DNA of 64,000 nucleotides from Dugong dugon (lineage: Eukaryota; Chordata; Mammalia; Sirenia; Dugongidae). The notes below the pieces were generated by a model. The model saw only the letters and a list, made by a program, of their open reading frames with translations, was not told the origin of the DNA and made no database searches. The translations under genes were made by a program, and so were the position numbers. This document shows, piece after piece, positions 1 to 16,212 of the stretch (its first letter is position 1; every line of letters starts with the position of its first letter). Location: the NCBI GenBank assembly GCA_030035585.1, contig CM057461.1, positions 174,169,624-174,233,623 of the forward strand, given 5' to 3'.

Positions 1-3473
<3,473 letters not shown>

Positions 3474-3654
3474 TCACTATGTTAATCATAGTGTTTAATA
3501 CTGATTATTCTTGACATGACATGATATGAAAATGTGTTGAAAGAGGAAAAGTAAGAAAATAAACAGTGCACATTCCTGTTTTTAAACCATTCTATCACAT
3601 ATTTGATGCATTCCTTTAAGACTGAATGTCTTAACCAACATTTCTGGGCTATGA

Positions 3655-4420
3655 TGTTGTAGTTATTGTTGTTAGGTGTTATAGAATTGGTTCCGACTCA
3701 CAGAGACCTTATGTACAACAGAACAAAACACTGCCTGGTCCTGTGACATCCTCAAAATCGTTCCTATGTTTGAGCCCACTGTTGCAGCCCCTGTGTCAAT
3801 CTATCTAACTGAGGTTCGCTGACCCTCTACTTTACCAAGCATGATGTCCTTCTTCACGAACTGGTCCCTCCTGATAACATGTCCAAGGTACGTGAGATGA
3901 AGTCTCGCCATCCTGGTTTCTAAGGAGCATTCTGGCTGTACTTCTTCCAAGACAGATTTGTTCGTTCTTCTGGAAGTCCATGGTATATTCAATATTCTTC
4001 ACCAACACCATAATTCAAAGGCATCAATTCTTCTTTAGTCTCCCTTATTCATTGTCCAGCATTCGTACGTATATGAGGCAATTGAAAATGGCTTGGGTCA
4101 GGCCCATCTTAATTCTCAAAGTGACATCTTTGCTTTTTAAAACTTTAAAGATCTCTTGTGCAGTACATTTGCCCAGTGCAATACATTGTTTGATTTCTTG
4201 ACTGCTGCTTCCATGCGCGTTGACTCTGGATCCAAGTAAAACTAAATCCTTGACAACTTTCATATTTTCTCCTTTTATCATGATGTTGCTTATTGATTCA
4301 TTTGTGAGGATTTTCATTTTCTTTATGTTGAGGTGCAATCCTGGGCTATAACACTCAATAAATAATGAGTATCAAAATAATCAGTTATCTATGTTTCTGA
4401 GATATACAGAAACATGTAAA
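3655..4420 (-). mobile_element. RTE (BovB-clade) LINE 3' part with unusual 5' head
   Basis: Reverse-complement copy of the RTE reverse transcriptase C-terminus and 3' UTR, as in the larger copy at 42672-45755. It starts at the GTTGTTAGGTG tail signature. Minus-strand open frames at 3801-3992 and 4045-4338 are remnants of the LINE protein (TSR-like WTSRRTNKSVLEEV, ISNIMIKGE). At about 4335 RTE identity stops and an unrelated roughly 85-bp head begins, shared with the copy at 52475-53340. Non-functional. Confidence 0.85.
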
Positions 4421-4452
4421 TGTAGATATGAAAACATCTAAATGATTCTTTT

Positions 4453-5353
4453 TTTGCAAGAATATGCGTCTTTTATTTTTTTAATTGTTGTAGTTTAAAT
4501 AAAGTTTACATTTTAAGTTAGTCTCCCATACAAAAATTATACATACATTATTATGTGACCCTAATTGCTCACCCCATACTGTGACAGCACACTCCTCCTT
4601 TCCACCCAATTCCCCATGTCCATTCAACCAGCTCCTAACCCTCTCTGCCTTCCCATCTCACCTCCAGAAGGAAGCTGCCCATTTGGTCTCTTGTATCTAC
4701 TTGAGCTAAGAGGCACACTCCTCACGAGCATCACTTTAAGTCCCACAGTCCAGTCCAATCCCTGTCTGAAGAGTTGGCCTTAGAAATTGTTGTAGTTCTG
4801 GGCTGATAGAGAATCCAGGGTCAGTGCTTTCCCAGGTTCTTCCAGTCTCCAACAGACCATTAAGTCTGGTCTTCTTACTAGAATTTGAGTTCTGTACCCC
4901 ACCTTTCTGCTGCTCCATCAGGAATTCTCTGTTGTGTTCCCTGTCAGGGTGGTCACTGGTGGTAGCTGGGCACCATCTAGTCCTTCTGGTCTCAGGCTGA
5001 TGAAGTCTCTGGTTTATGTGCCTTTTCTGTCTCTTGGGCTAATACTTTCCTTGTGTCTTTGGTGTTCTTCATTCTCCTTTACTCCAGGTGGTTGGGACCA
5101 ATTGATGCATCTTAGATGGCTGCTTGTAAGCTTTTAAGACCCCAGACACCACTCACCAAAGGAGGATGCACAACATTTTCTTTTTTTTTTTCCTCTCTGT
5201 AACTCATTTTCTTTGTCATCCCACATTCCTTCTTAACAGTTCTTCGCATTTCTCATTTCTTTATTGTTGTAATTAAATGCAGTTTACATTACAAGTTAGT
5301 CTCCCATACATTTTTTTTTACATACACTGTTATGAGACCCTAATTGCTCACCA
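4453..5353 (-). mobile_element. L1 3' UTR insertion with duplicated 3' end
   Basis: From about 4475 to 5180 this is the reverse complement of the L1 3' UTR seen after ORF2 at 12230-13020. From about 5258 to 5353 a second, short copy of the extreme L1 3' end is present in the same orientation. Similar sequences on both sides (around 4437-4452 and 5352-5369, core TAAATGATT) look like one target-site duplication. Open frames here are not genes. Confidence 0.75.
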
Positions 5354-5546
5354 TTTAAATGATTTTTAATTTGACTTATTCTTCTAAGAACAAAAATATT
5401 TTCTGTAACTAGATAAAAAGAAAACTGTAGTTCCAAGCTTTCCTCTGAAAATTGTTTATCATTTTATCTGCTCTTTTATGACATTAGTGTCCAACTTGCA
5501 CTATAAGTCATTACGGATATATTTAATCTTCTTTATTGGATTTACA

Positions 5547-5756
5547 TTATTTGATGGCAAATCCATGTCTAACTCATCTGACTCATGGCGATCTCATGTG
5601 TTAGAGTAGAACTGTGTTCCGTAGGGGTTTCAATGGCTTATTTTTCAGAAGTAGATGGGCAGGCCTTTCTTCCAAAGCACCTCTGGATGGACTCGAACCT
5701 CCAACATTTCAGTTAGTAGCTGAGTGTGTTAACCATTTGCACCACCCAGGGACTCC
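5547..5756 (-). repeat. AfroSINE-type SINE (older subfamily)
   Basis: Reverse complement of a tRNA-derived SINE ending in a head that reads GGGTGGTGCAAATGGTTAAC. This subfamily differs from most others here in the A-box region and in an insertion about GAAGTAGATGGGCAGGCC. Confidence 0.8.
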
Positions 5757-5807
5757 TTGAAGATACTAGGTTCTCACTAAATATGTGCTAAATTAACACT
5801 ATATGTT

Positions 5808-5978
5808 AAAAAAAAAAAAGCCAAACCCATTGCTGTCAAGTCGGTGTCAACTCATAGTGACCCTATAAGCAAGAGCAGAACTGCCCCATAGGGTTTCCAA
5901 GGAGTGTCTGGTGGATTCGAACTGTCAACCTTTTAGTTAGCAGTCATAGCTCTTAACCGCTATGCCACCATGGGTTCA
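5808..5978 (-). repeat. AfroSINE-type SINE
   Basis: Near-complete reverse-complement copy with its A/T-rich tail at the left and tRNA-like head at the right. Confidence 0.85.
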
Positions 5979-6190
5979 AGGATCAGATGATACTTGCAAA
6001 AATAGTAATGTCAAAACGTAATGAATATTTTATTTCTGTAATTTCGTATACTTAATGAATATGCATAAAAGCTAAGGGGTTAGATATCTATTGCTTAAAA
6101 AACATGAATTTTTAGCAACTAGGATTTGCTTTGAAAATGAGTTGCTGATTCCAACATTATGAAATGTTTTCAAGAAAACACCAAAATTCA

Positions 6191-6304
<114 letters not shown>

Positions 6305-6404
6305 TCAAAAAGAGAGAAAGTCAAATTTAAAATTAGGTAAAGGAATGAAAATATTATAAGTGTGACAATAGTTATTTTATTTAAAAAACTATTGCTTGTT
6401 TTAA

Positions 6405-7238
6405 AGCTAGGAAGTTTCCTGAATACAGTCAAATACTTTGAGGGACAAAGTAACAGGGGCAGGGGTCTAGGGACCATGCTTTCAGGGGACATCTAGGTCA
6501 ATTAGCATAACAAATTTTATTATGAAAATGTTCTGCATCCTACTTTGGCGAGTGGTGTCTGGGGTCTTAAAAGCTTGCAAGCAGCCATCTAAGATGCATC
6601 AATTAGTCCTAACCACCTGGAGTAAAGGAGAATGAAGAGCACCAAAAATACAAGGAAAGCATTAGCCCAAGAGATGAAAAAGGCCACATAAACCAGAGAC
6701 TTCATCAGCCTGAGACCAGAAAAACTAGATGGTGCCCAGCTACCACCAATGACCACCCTGACAGGGAACACAACAGAGAGTCCCTGATGGAGCAGGGGAA
6801 GGATGGGATGCAGAACTCAAATTCTAGTAAAAAGACCAGACTTAATGGTCTGACTGAGACTGGAGGAAGCCCAGAAAGCATGGCCCCTGGACTGTCTGTA
6901 AACCCAGAACTAAAACAGTTCCTGAGGCCAACTCTTCAGACAAAGATTGGACTGGACTGTAGGACATAAAACGATACTCGTGAAGAGTGTGCTTCTTAGC
7001 TCAAGTAGATCCATGAGACTAAATGTGTAGCTTCTGTCCGGAGGTGAAATAAGAAGGCAGAGAGGGTTAGGAGCTGGTTGAATGGACACAGGAAATCAGG
7101 GGTGGAAAGGAGAAGTGTGCTGCCACAGTATAGGGAGAGCAATTAGGGTCACATAACAGTGTATGTATAAATTTTTATATAAAAGACTAACTTGAATTAT
7201 AAACTTTCACTTAAACTACAACAATAAAAAAACAAACA
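6405..7238 (+). mobile_element. L1 3' UTR insertion (5'-truncated L1)
   Basis: Matches the L1 3' UTR at 12230-13020 over its length and ends in an A-rich tail. It is bounded by an 18-bp target-site duplication, AACTATTGCTTGTTTTAA at 6387-6404 and the same with one change at 7239-7256. It starts only 91 bp from exon 10. Open frames at 6589-6771 and 6787-6969 are chance. Confidence 0.9.
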
Positions 7239-7567
7239 AACTACTGCTTGTTTTAATTAGCAATTGGAAGGTGAGTAAAGTCTTTTCTAAATTGTTCTAT
7301 GCTAGATAGGGAAGGGACCTAATAGGTGCCTTGCAAGAAATTTTTGATGACATCGAATATGAGTTCTTCATCAGAGGCTATTCTAGATCTAGAAGGATGA
7401 TTTGGCTTTGACCATCCTAAAGATACTCCCAAATACAGCATATCCATTCATGGAATGTTTTACTTTATTTTTATTTTAGACATTTATTCTTAATTGGGAA
7501 TAACATTATAAATAAATTATGGTGATAAAAATTGCCTTTTGGCCTCCTTAAAGAATTGTAAATTGCT

Positions 7568-7733
7568 AAAAAAAAAAAAAAAACACGCTGCCATCAAGTC
7601 AATTCCAACTCATAGTGACCCGAACGGACAGAGTAGAACTGCCCACAGGGTTTCCAAGGAGCAGCTGGTGGATTCAAACTGCCGACTTTTGGGTTAGCGG
7701 CCAAACACTTAATCGCTGTGCGACCAGGGCTCC
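7568..7733 (-). repeat. AfroSINE-type SINE
   Basis: Reverse-complement copy with a poly-A run at its left edge; head ends at GGAGCCCTGG (read on the minus strand). Confidence 0.85.
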
Positions 7734-10253
7734 ACAAACCCATACCTGTTACACTAAGAAATAAATGACACCCGCAAACCACAAATGACCGGTGCAATTT
7801 CAAAAACTCTACTGTATTATAAATATGCTCTCTCTCAACTTCATAAGGGCAACACTCAGTAAACCTCATCATTGCTGTCTCACCTTTATATAGTTATTTC
7901 ATATATGTCCATATACTGGCAGTCTTACACTAACATATTCTTTATAAAATTTGACTTTATCTTTGATATTGTAGCAAACTGAGATCATCTGAGAAAATTT
8001 TTTTTGTGTCTTTTGTGAAATTGCTAATAGCATCTCTGATTTCATAAATCAGGATAGAAACAACCTTTTTGTGCAGTCAACCTTTTTTTTGCTTTTATCT
8101 ATATGAGCTATAATTCAACATTATGTGAACATTACTCTTCATGTAGATTATTTATTTAGGCCCATCTTGTTCCTATCTTGTTATCTATATTCACTTTTAT
8201 AACATGGAACTATTCACTTCCATCTATATACATCATACTAACACTTAAAAATAAAATTTACTACAAATGCCATAATACCAAAAAGGTGTTGTAAATTTTG
8301 GAGAATTTTAAATACCATCTCTTTATGAATAAACATATTCTGTAGTTAATGTTATTAATATAGAGATACTCTGTCTTTTCAAAAATGAACACAAAGTACC
8401 TTTTAGAATTCAATATTTGATGGACTTTTTTCAGAAGTTTTTATCTTGGGAAAATGTTTTTCATGAAAAACATACTGACGATGTAAAATAATGGCATACT
8501 AGAATATTAAGCCAAACCTGAACATAATACTAAATCTCTCTGAGTAGTTAAAACAATATACTAATTTTTTCTTTTTTTTTTTTTTAAGGAATACAAAATT
8601 TTTTTTTAAAGTTTTATTATTTTAGAAGACATTCTGTGGTGATTTGTTCCATTTGGTGAGAAAGTAAATTCTATTGATTGGCCACTTCTCCAAGAGAGAT
8701 CAAACCTTTTGAGAGGAATAAACTTAGCTCTTTTTAGAAGTATGTATCTACCTGCAACAATCGAGTTTTCTTCCTGTTGTGAACATCTATTGCATTACCA
8801 TCCTATGGTATGGAGAATAATCACTAAGATGTGCTAATACATTGGATGCAGTCTTAATAGGACAATCAGTCAAGGGGCCTCACCATCCCCTGACCAGCAA
8901 AGAGACATATGGCCTATATCCTGGGAATCTGAGTGGGAATCCATTGGCATTTCTTCACCTCAATATTACAGCCTTGAATGTACTCTCTATTAGTTCTAGC
9001 CATCTTGGTCTCTGGAATCACCTTGCATTGGACTTACTGATATTAGATCATCAATGTATTCTAGTCTGTGAACCATCTGTTATCATTAAAAATAAAACAA
9101 AACATTAAAAAAAAACTTTGTTTGATTAAATTACTCTTTCAACCTTCAATCTAAGAAGTACAACTGATAGAATTCACTACTAGTTTAACACAGGTTGCTA
9201 TAGAAGGCACCAGCACTGTGTGTTACTGAGATTAGAGAAACATTATAAACGTATTCCCCTAGAATTCACACATAAACTATTAAATTTTTCCTGAATGGAA
9301 CATGAATATCACTCAAAAGCTTTAAATGTGAGTTAAATTAATCTAGCAAATTTCTCTCTATATAAGAGAAAATACAGAGAATGAATAGCTATGCTTTTGA
9401 AGAATATGAAGCCAAAAATTAAGTTCACCCTGTGGGAAAACTTGTTCTCACTTTTTAAAGTGCAAAGACTCTTGTGTGTGGAGGAAATAATCAGCTGTAA
9501 ACTAGTAGAATAAGCTTTCTACATTTGGTCTTTGATGAAAACCAGTGTATGGAACAGTCCTTGTCATATAATCAAATAACTTTGCTTTATTGAGAAACAC
9601 TCAAAATTCAGGGCAAGCATACAATAATGGGGTCAGTGCAAACCTTTACTGAAAGCACTCCAGGTTGCCAGGAATGAAATAAATTCTGGACTGTTATCAT
9701 GAAGCCCAATGGACCACAGAAATTTTATATACTTAATTTCAGAGATTCAGAACTCTCATAAAATAAGTTGACAGAATTTCACTTACAAACTTCAAAGTAC
9801 CTCTTGGGAGTTTCATCCTACAGTCACTTGAAATCCATAGCACTTTAAAATCAAGAACTTGCCTGGCTAAATACAGAGCCATTCAAAAGAACACTATGTC
9901 CACCCTGTCACTGTGTCTGGTGATGAAAATAAAGCTCAATCACAGGATAGAATGAAAGAAATACTTTCACAATTCCAGTGAAATCACTTTACGTTATCAC
10001 CAAGCCTATTATCTGTCTTCCATTGTCTGTCATCATTGCAGTCTATAATCTAAGCTCTTCCTGGTCATGTCTCATTCTGATGTAGTATCAACACGCTTAT
10101 TTGGTGAACATTTTGTTATTTTAATCACATGTACACAAACAGTGTTAAATCTGGCAAAATATTAAAGAGGAATATTTCTACCGATAATCCTAAAAACAGA
10201 TTTGTCTGCAATTCTCATTTGAAATAAGGAGTCAAGAGTGCCTAGTGTATTTC

Positions 10254-13021
10254 GGATGCCCTTTATCACCACTCTTACTTAACATTGTGCTGGAAGACCT
10301 AGCCAGAGCAATTAAGCTAGAAAAAGAAATAAAGGGCATCCAAACTGGTAGGGAAGAAGTCAAAGTATCTCTATTTGCAGATCATATGCTCTTATACACA
10401 GAAAACCCCAAAGAATCCACAAGAAAATGAATAGAACTAATATAAGATATCAGCAAAGTTTCGGGATACCAGATAAACATACAAAAATCAGTTGGATTCA
10501 TTTACACCAACAAAGAGAACCTCGAAGACGAAATTACCAAATCAACACCATTTACAATAGCTCCCAAGAAGATAAAATACTTAGGAATAAATCTAACCAG
10601 AGACGTAAAAGATCTATACAATGCAAACTACAAGACATTACTGTAAGAAACCAAAAGAGACCTGCATAAGTCGAAAAACATGCCTTGCTCATGGATAGAT
10701 AGACTCAACGTAGTGAAAATGTCAATTCTACCCAAAGCAATCTACAGATACAATGCAATCTCGATCCAAATCCCACTGGCATTTTTTAACGAGATAGATA
10801 AACAAATTACCAACTTCATATGAAAAGGGAAGAGGCCCCAAATAAGTAAAGCATTACTCAAGGAAAAGAACAAGGTGGAAGGCTGCACACTACCTGATTT
10901 TAGAAGCTATTATACTGCCACAGTAGTCAAAACAGCCTGGTACTGGTACAACAACAGATACATAGACCAACGGAACAGAATTGAGAATCCAGACATAAAT
11001 TCATCCACCTATGAGCAGCTGATATTTGACAAAGGCCCAAAGTCCATTAATTGGGGAAAAGACAGTCTGTTTAACAAATGGTGCTGGCATAACTGGATAT
11101 TCATCTGAAAAAAACTGAAACAAGACCCATACCTCACACTGTGCACAAAAACTAACTCAAAAGGGATCAAAGACTTAAATATAAAATGAAAAATGATAAA
11201 GATAATGGGAAAAAAACTAGGGACAACACCAGGAGCCCTAAAACATGGAATAAACACAATACGAACCATAAGTAACAACGCACAAACACCAGAAGAGAGA
11301 CTAGATAACTGGGAGCTCCTAAAAATCAAACACTTATGCTCATCAAAAGACTTCACCAAAAGAGTCAAAAGACAACCTACAGACTGGAAAAAATTTTTGG
11401 CTACGACAAATCCAATCAGCATCTAATCTCTAAAATCTACAAGATACTGTAAAACCTCAACAATAAAAAGACAAATAATCCAATTAAAAAAAAGGGCAAA
11501 GGATATGAACAGGCACTTCGTCAAAGAAGATATTCAGGTGGCTAACAGACACATGAAGAAATGCTCACTATCATTAGCCATTAGAGAAATGCAGATCAAA
11601 ACTACAAGGAGATATCATCTCACCCCATCAAGACTAGCATTAATCCAAAAAACACAAAATAATAAATGCAGGAGAGGTTGTGGAGAGACTGGGATACTTA
11701 TACACTGCTGGTGGGAATGTAAAATGGTACAACCACTTTGGAAACTGATTTGGCATTTCCTTAAAGAGCTAGAAATAGAAGTACCATACAATCCAGCTAT
11801 CCCGCTCCTTGGAATATATCCTAGAGAAATAAGACTGTCACACAAATAGATATATGCACACCCAGTTTGTTGCAGCACTGTTCACAATAGCAAAAAGGTG
11901 GAAACAACCTAGGTGCCCATCAATGGACGAATGGAGAAACAAATTATAGTATATCCACACATTGGAATACTACACAACGATAAAGAACAACGATGAAGCT
12001 GTGAAACATCTTATAACATGGAGGAATCTGGAGGTCATTATGCTGAGTTAATTTAGTCAGTCATAGAAGGACAAATATTGCATAAGACCACTATTATAAG
12101 AACTGAAAAAAAGGTTTAAACACAGAAGAAAACATTCTTTGATGGTTAGGGGAGTGGGGATGGAGGGGGAGGGTTATTTACTAACTAGATAGTAGATAAG
12201 AATTATCTTAGGTGAAGGGAAGGACAACACACACTACAGGGGAAGGCAGCACAACTGAAGCTATGAAGTTTCCTGAATATAATCGAACACTGTGAAGGAC
12301 AGAGTAGCAAGGGTAAGGGTCTGGCGACCATGCTTTCAGGAGACATCTTGGTGAACTGGCTTATTAAGAAAATGTTCTGCATCCTACTTTGGTGAGTGGC
12401 GCCTGGAGTCTTAAAAGCTTCCAAGAGGCCATCTAAGATGCATCAATTGGTCCCAACCACCTGGAGTAAAGGAGAATGAAGACCACCAAAGACACAAGGA
12501 AAGTATTGGCTCAAGAGACAGAAAGGGCCACATAAACCAGAGACTTCATCAGCCTGAGACCAGAAGAACTAGATGGTGCCTAGCTACTACCAATGACCGC
12601 CCTGACAGGGAACACAACAGAGTCCCTAATGGAGCAGGAGAAAGGTGCGGTGCAGAACTCAACTTCTAGTAAAAAGACCAGATTTAATGGTCTGACTGAG
12701 ACTGGAAGAACCCCGGAAAACATGGCCCGTGGATTCTGTATCAGCTCAGAACTAAAACAATTTCCAAGGCAGGGATTGGACTGGACTGTGGAACATAAAG
12801 TGATACTTGTGAGGAATGTGCCTCTTAGCTCTAGTAGATACAAGTGACTAACTAGGCAGCTTCTGTCTGGAGGTGAGATGGGAAGGCAGAGAGGGTTAGG
12901 AGCTGGGTGAATTGACATGGGGAATTAGGGGTGGAAAGGAGGAGTATGCTGTCACAGTATGGGGAGAGCAATTAGGGTCACATAAAAATGTACGTATAAA
13001 TTTTTGTACGAGAAAAAAAAA
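10254..13021 (+). mobile_element. 5'-truncated L1 (ORF2 C-terminal part and 3' UTR)
   Basis: A LINE-1 copy of about 2.77 kb bounded by a perfect 17-bp target-site duplication AGTGCCTAGTGTATTTC (10237-10253 and 13022-13038). It starts inside the reverse transcriptase ([13 protein letters not shown]; the catalytic box reads FADHM where FADDM is expected) and continues through the connection and cysteine-rich C-terminal part ([14 protein letters not shown], around 11700). The frame is broken several times (for example near 10430, 10670, 11110), so no protein is made. The 3' UTR is 12130-13008, followed by an A tail. No ORF1 or 5' promoter. Antisense frames such as 11009-11422 are shadows. Confidence 0.93.
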
Positions 13022-13320
13022 AGTGCCTAGTGTATTTCCTGGAGCAATGACACTTTCCTACTATAAACTGAACACACTCATTAGCATTTTAAAGCCTTTT
13101 ATATTACTTTAATTAAAACATTTTAATTAAAAGTTTAATTGACAAATTGCCAGGACACTTATTGTTTTCAGAAACTTGTTTTTTGAAAAGCGTAATCTCA
13201 TCTAAGTATGATTTTTTCTTTTTGTTAAAGAAATACTCCAGATATTTTAATTAAAGTAAACAATCTTATTAAAAATGTAGTCAGTAGATTATTTAGGCTA
13301 ATGGGAATTAAGTCACGTAA

Positions 13321-13668
13321 TTGGAATTATACCATGGACTGACAAAAGAACAAACAAATCTGTCCTGGAAGAGGTACAGCCAGAATGCTCCTTAGAAGCA
13401 AGGATGGTGAGATTACGTCTCACATACTTTGGACATGTTATCAGGAGGGATCAGTCACTGGAGAAGGACATCATGCTTGGTAAAGTAGAGGGTTAGCGAA
13501 AAAGAGGAAGACCCTCAACAAGATGGACTGACACAGTGGCTGCAACAATTGGCTCAAGCACAGCAATAATTTTGAGGATGGTGAAGGATTGGGCAGTGTT
13601 TCGTTCTGTTGTGCATAAGGTCACTATGAGTTTCAATCCACTCAATGACAACTAACAACGACAATAAC
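13321..13668 (+). mobile_element. RTE LINE, 3'-end copy
   Basis: 5'-truncated RTE with the last codons of the reverse transcriptase (from ACCATGGACTG) and the 3' UTR, ending in an AAC-rich tail. It is bounded by a 21-bp imperfect target-site duplication at 13300-13320 and 13669-13689, which supports retrotransposition. Confidence 0.88.
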
Positions 13669-13730
13669 AATGGGAATCAAGTGATGTAAAATGTTTGTTT
13701 AATTACTAGATGCTTTCTATCGATAATCCA

Positions 13731-14249
13731 TGTCCTAGTTATCTAGTGCTGCTATAACAGAGACATGACAAGTGGGTGGCTTTCACAAACAGAAGTTTAT
13801 TCTCTCACAATCTAGGAGGCTAAAAGTCCGAATTCAACGTGCCAGCTCCAGGGGAAGGCTTTCTCTCTTTCTCGGCTCTGTGGGAAGGTCCTTGTCATCA
13901 ATCTTCCTCTGGTTGAGCAGCTCCTCAGAGCAGGGACCCGAGGTCCAAAGACCCACTATGCTCCTGGTGCTTCTTTCTTGGTGGTATGAGGTCCCCCTGT
14001 TTCTCTGCTTGCTTATCTCTTTTATATCTCAAGAGAGACTGAGTCAAGACACAACTTAATCTTGTAGACTGAGTCTTGCCTCATTAACATAACTTGCTCT
14101 AATCCTGCCTCATTAACATCATAGAGGTAGGGTTTACAACACAGGAAAATCACATGAGATGACAAAATGGTGGACAATCACACAATACTGGGTACCACTG
14201 CCTCCCCAGGTTGCAAATATTTTGGGGGGACACAACTCAATCCATGGCA
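13731..14249 (-). mobile_element. Solo LTR, MaLR-like family
   Basis: Reads on the minus strand from TGCCATGGATTGAGTTGTGTCC to AACTAGGACA. Related to the copies at 14862-15377 and 63029-63537. Flanks ATCCA and ATCCC look like a 5-bp target-site duplication with one change. No internal retroviral sequence is attached. Confidence 0.82.
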
Positions 14250-14861
14250 ATCCCTTATATTATTCATCTTTAAACAATATAAATATAGACGTAGATACAG
14301 ATATATAAAAACACACACTTATATGTCACATACATAAATGCCTATACATGTATGTCTTTAGCACACTAACTTTTTTGTCAATACCTTCCTAAGATAAAAG
14401 AGAAAGACTTCAGAATATATGTTTCATGCTGACATGAGACTTAGCATGAGGAATGTATCATATTTTTAAATGTTTTACGTTTTATATGTTCCATGATGAA
14501 CCAAGACTAAATAACTATACTGAACCTCACTAGACATATCTTTTCAAAATCATCCCATGCATGTTTTATCCATAAGGCATTTACCCATCAGTAGATCACT
14601 TTTGTTTGTTCATAATGATTTTGCTATAGTACAGTACTTTCAGCAGTTTTTTAAGGGGCTAGTACCACCCCACTAAAGGGAAGTTGGGACATTTCTAGAT
14701 GTGTTTTGGTTGACAGAGATTGAGGAATACTACAGGCTTTCAGCAATAACCCAGGGACAGTAATGTTAAATGACCTGCAATGTGCAGGGCTGTTCCTCAC
14801 AGCAAAGAATTGTTTCCTGTTTTGTACAACCTTAAAATGTTCCAACACACATTTAGAACCT

Positions 14862-15377
14862 TGTTATGGACTGAACTGTGTCCCCCCAAAATATGTGTCA
14901 ACTTGGCTAGGCCACGATTCCCAGTATTGTGTGATTGTCCACCATTTTGTCATCTCATGTGATTTTCCTATGTGTTATAAATCCAACCTCTATGATGTTC
15001 ATAAGGCAGTATTAGAGATAGTTATGTTAATGAGGCAGGACTCAATCTACAAGATTAGGTTACACTGTAAGTCAATCTTTTTTGAGATATAAAATAGACA
15101 AGCGAGCAGACAGGGGGGCCTCATACCACCAAAAAAGCAATGCTGGGAGCAGAGCGTGTCCTTTGGACTCGAGGTTCCTGAGCTGAGAAGCTCCTAGATC
15201 AGGAGAAGATTGATGACAAGGACCTCCATCAGAGCCAACAGAGAGAAAGTCTTCTCTTGGAGGTGGCACACTGAATTTGGACTTCTAGCCTCCTTGACTG
15301 TGAGAGAATGTATCTCTGTTTGTTAAAGCTATCCACTTGTGGTATTTTTGTTATAGCAGCACTAGATTACTAACACA
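14862..15377 (+). mobile_element. Solo LTR, MaLR-like family
   Basis: Begins TGTTATGGACTGAACTGTGTCC and ends TTACTAACACA. Flanks AACCT and GACCT fit a 5-bp duplication with one change. Same family as the neighbouring LTR at 13731-14249 but in opposite orientation. Confidence 0.82.
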
Positions 15378-15501
15378 GACCTCATGTGCACAAACTTCAT
15401 ACTTGGTTATTTTTCCACATTGACTGTCTGCAGTTACTTAGTCATGTTGCCCTTATAACAATTAAGTTTATTTCCATATGTGTATTCATGTGTATACTTA
15501 G

Positions 15502-15699
15502 GTTGTTGTGTGCTGTCGAGTCAATTCCAACTCACAGCGACACTATAGGACAGAGCAGAACTGGCCAATAAGGTTTCCAAGCCTGCATTATTTATGGGAG
15601 CAGATCACTAGGTGTTTTTTCCCATGGAGAGTCTGGTGGGTTTGAACCACCAACTTTTTGGTTAGCAGTGGCGTACCTAACCATTGTGCCACCAGAGCA
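15502..15699 (-). repeat. AfroSINE-type SINE (long form)
   Basis: Reverse-complement copy with tail GTTGTTGTGTGCTGTCGAG at left and head at right. It contains the extra middle segment (GGGAGCAGATCACTAGG) of the longer subfamily. Confidence 0.85.
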
Positions 15700-15991
15700 C
15701 TTTTATATACATATACATGTGCATACATATATATGGATGCTGGACCTGATAGAAGTGAAAACCTTTAGTCTAATGCAATTCATAATAATACTATTTCAAA
15801 TCTGTCCCCACACGGACAAACTTGAGTCTAATTCATTTATTATTTCCAGGCAGAGGCAAGCAATGTGAATCAAGTGTCTATGTCTTCTAAATTCTCAGAA
15901 GATAATTAACATGATATGCTCTTCCATTTACGGTATTAAAATATTTAGTATTAAAATTAGTTAAAATGTTGATATATTGTGTTACTAAATA

Positions 15992-15993
<2 letters not shown>

Positions 15994-16050
<57 letters not shown>
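15994..16050. repeat. (TG)n microsatellite
   Basis: An uninterrupted run of about 28 TG units. It directly adjoins the 5' end of the SINE at 16050. Confidence 0.97.
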
Positions 16051-16051
<1 letters not shown>

Positions 16052-16212
16052 CAGAGTGGTTAAAAGCTACAACTGCTACAAAGGCCAGCAGTTTGAATCC
16101 ACCAGTCACTCCTTCAAAACCCTATGAGGCGGTTCTACTCTGCTCTATAGGTTGACTATGAGTCGGAATCGACTTGCCAGCAATGGTTATTTGTTTTGTT
16201 TTGGGTTTTTTT
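16050..16212 (+). repeat. AfroSINE-type SINE fused to TG repeat
   Basis: Begins at GGCAGAGTGGTTAAAAGC, so the first bases of the SINE head are missing and replaced by the TG repeat. The T-rich tail is at about 16190-16212. Confidence 0.83.

Noticed and set aside
11009..11422. 137-codon minus-strand frame
   Set aside because: Antisense shadow of L1 ORF2; L1 is A-rich on its sense strand, which leaves long antisense frames.
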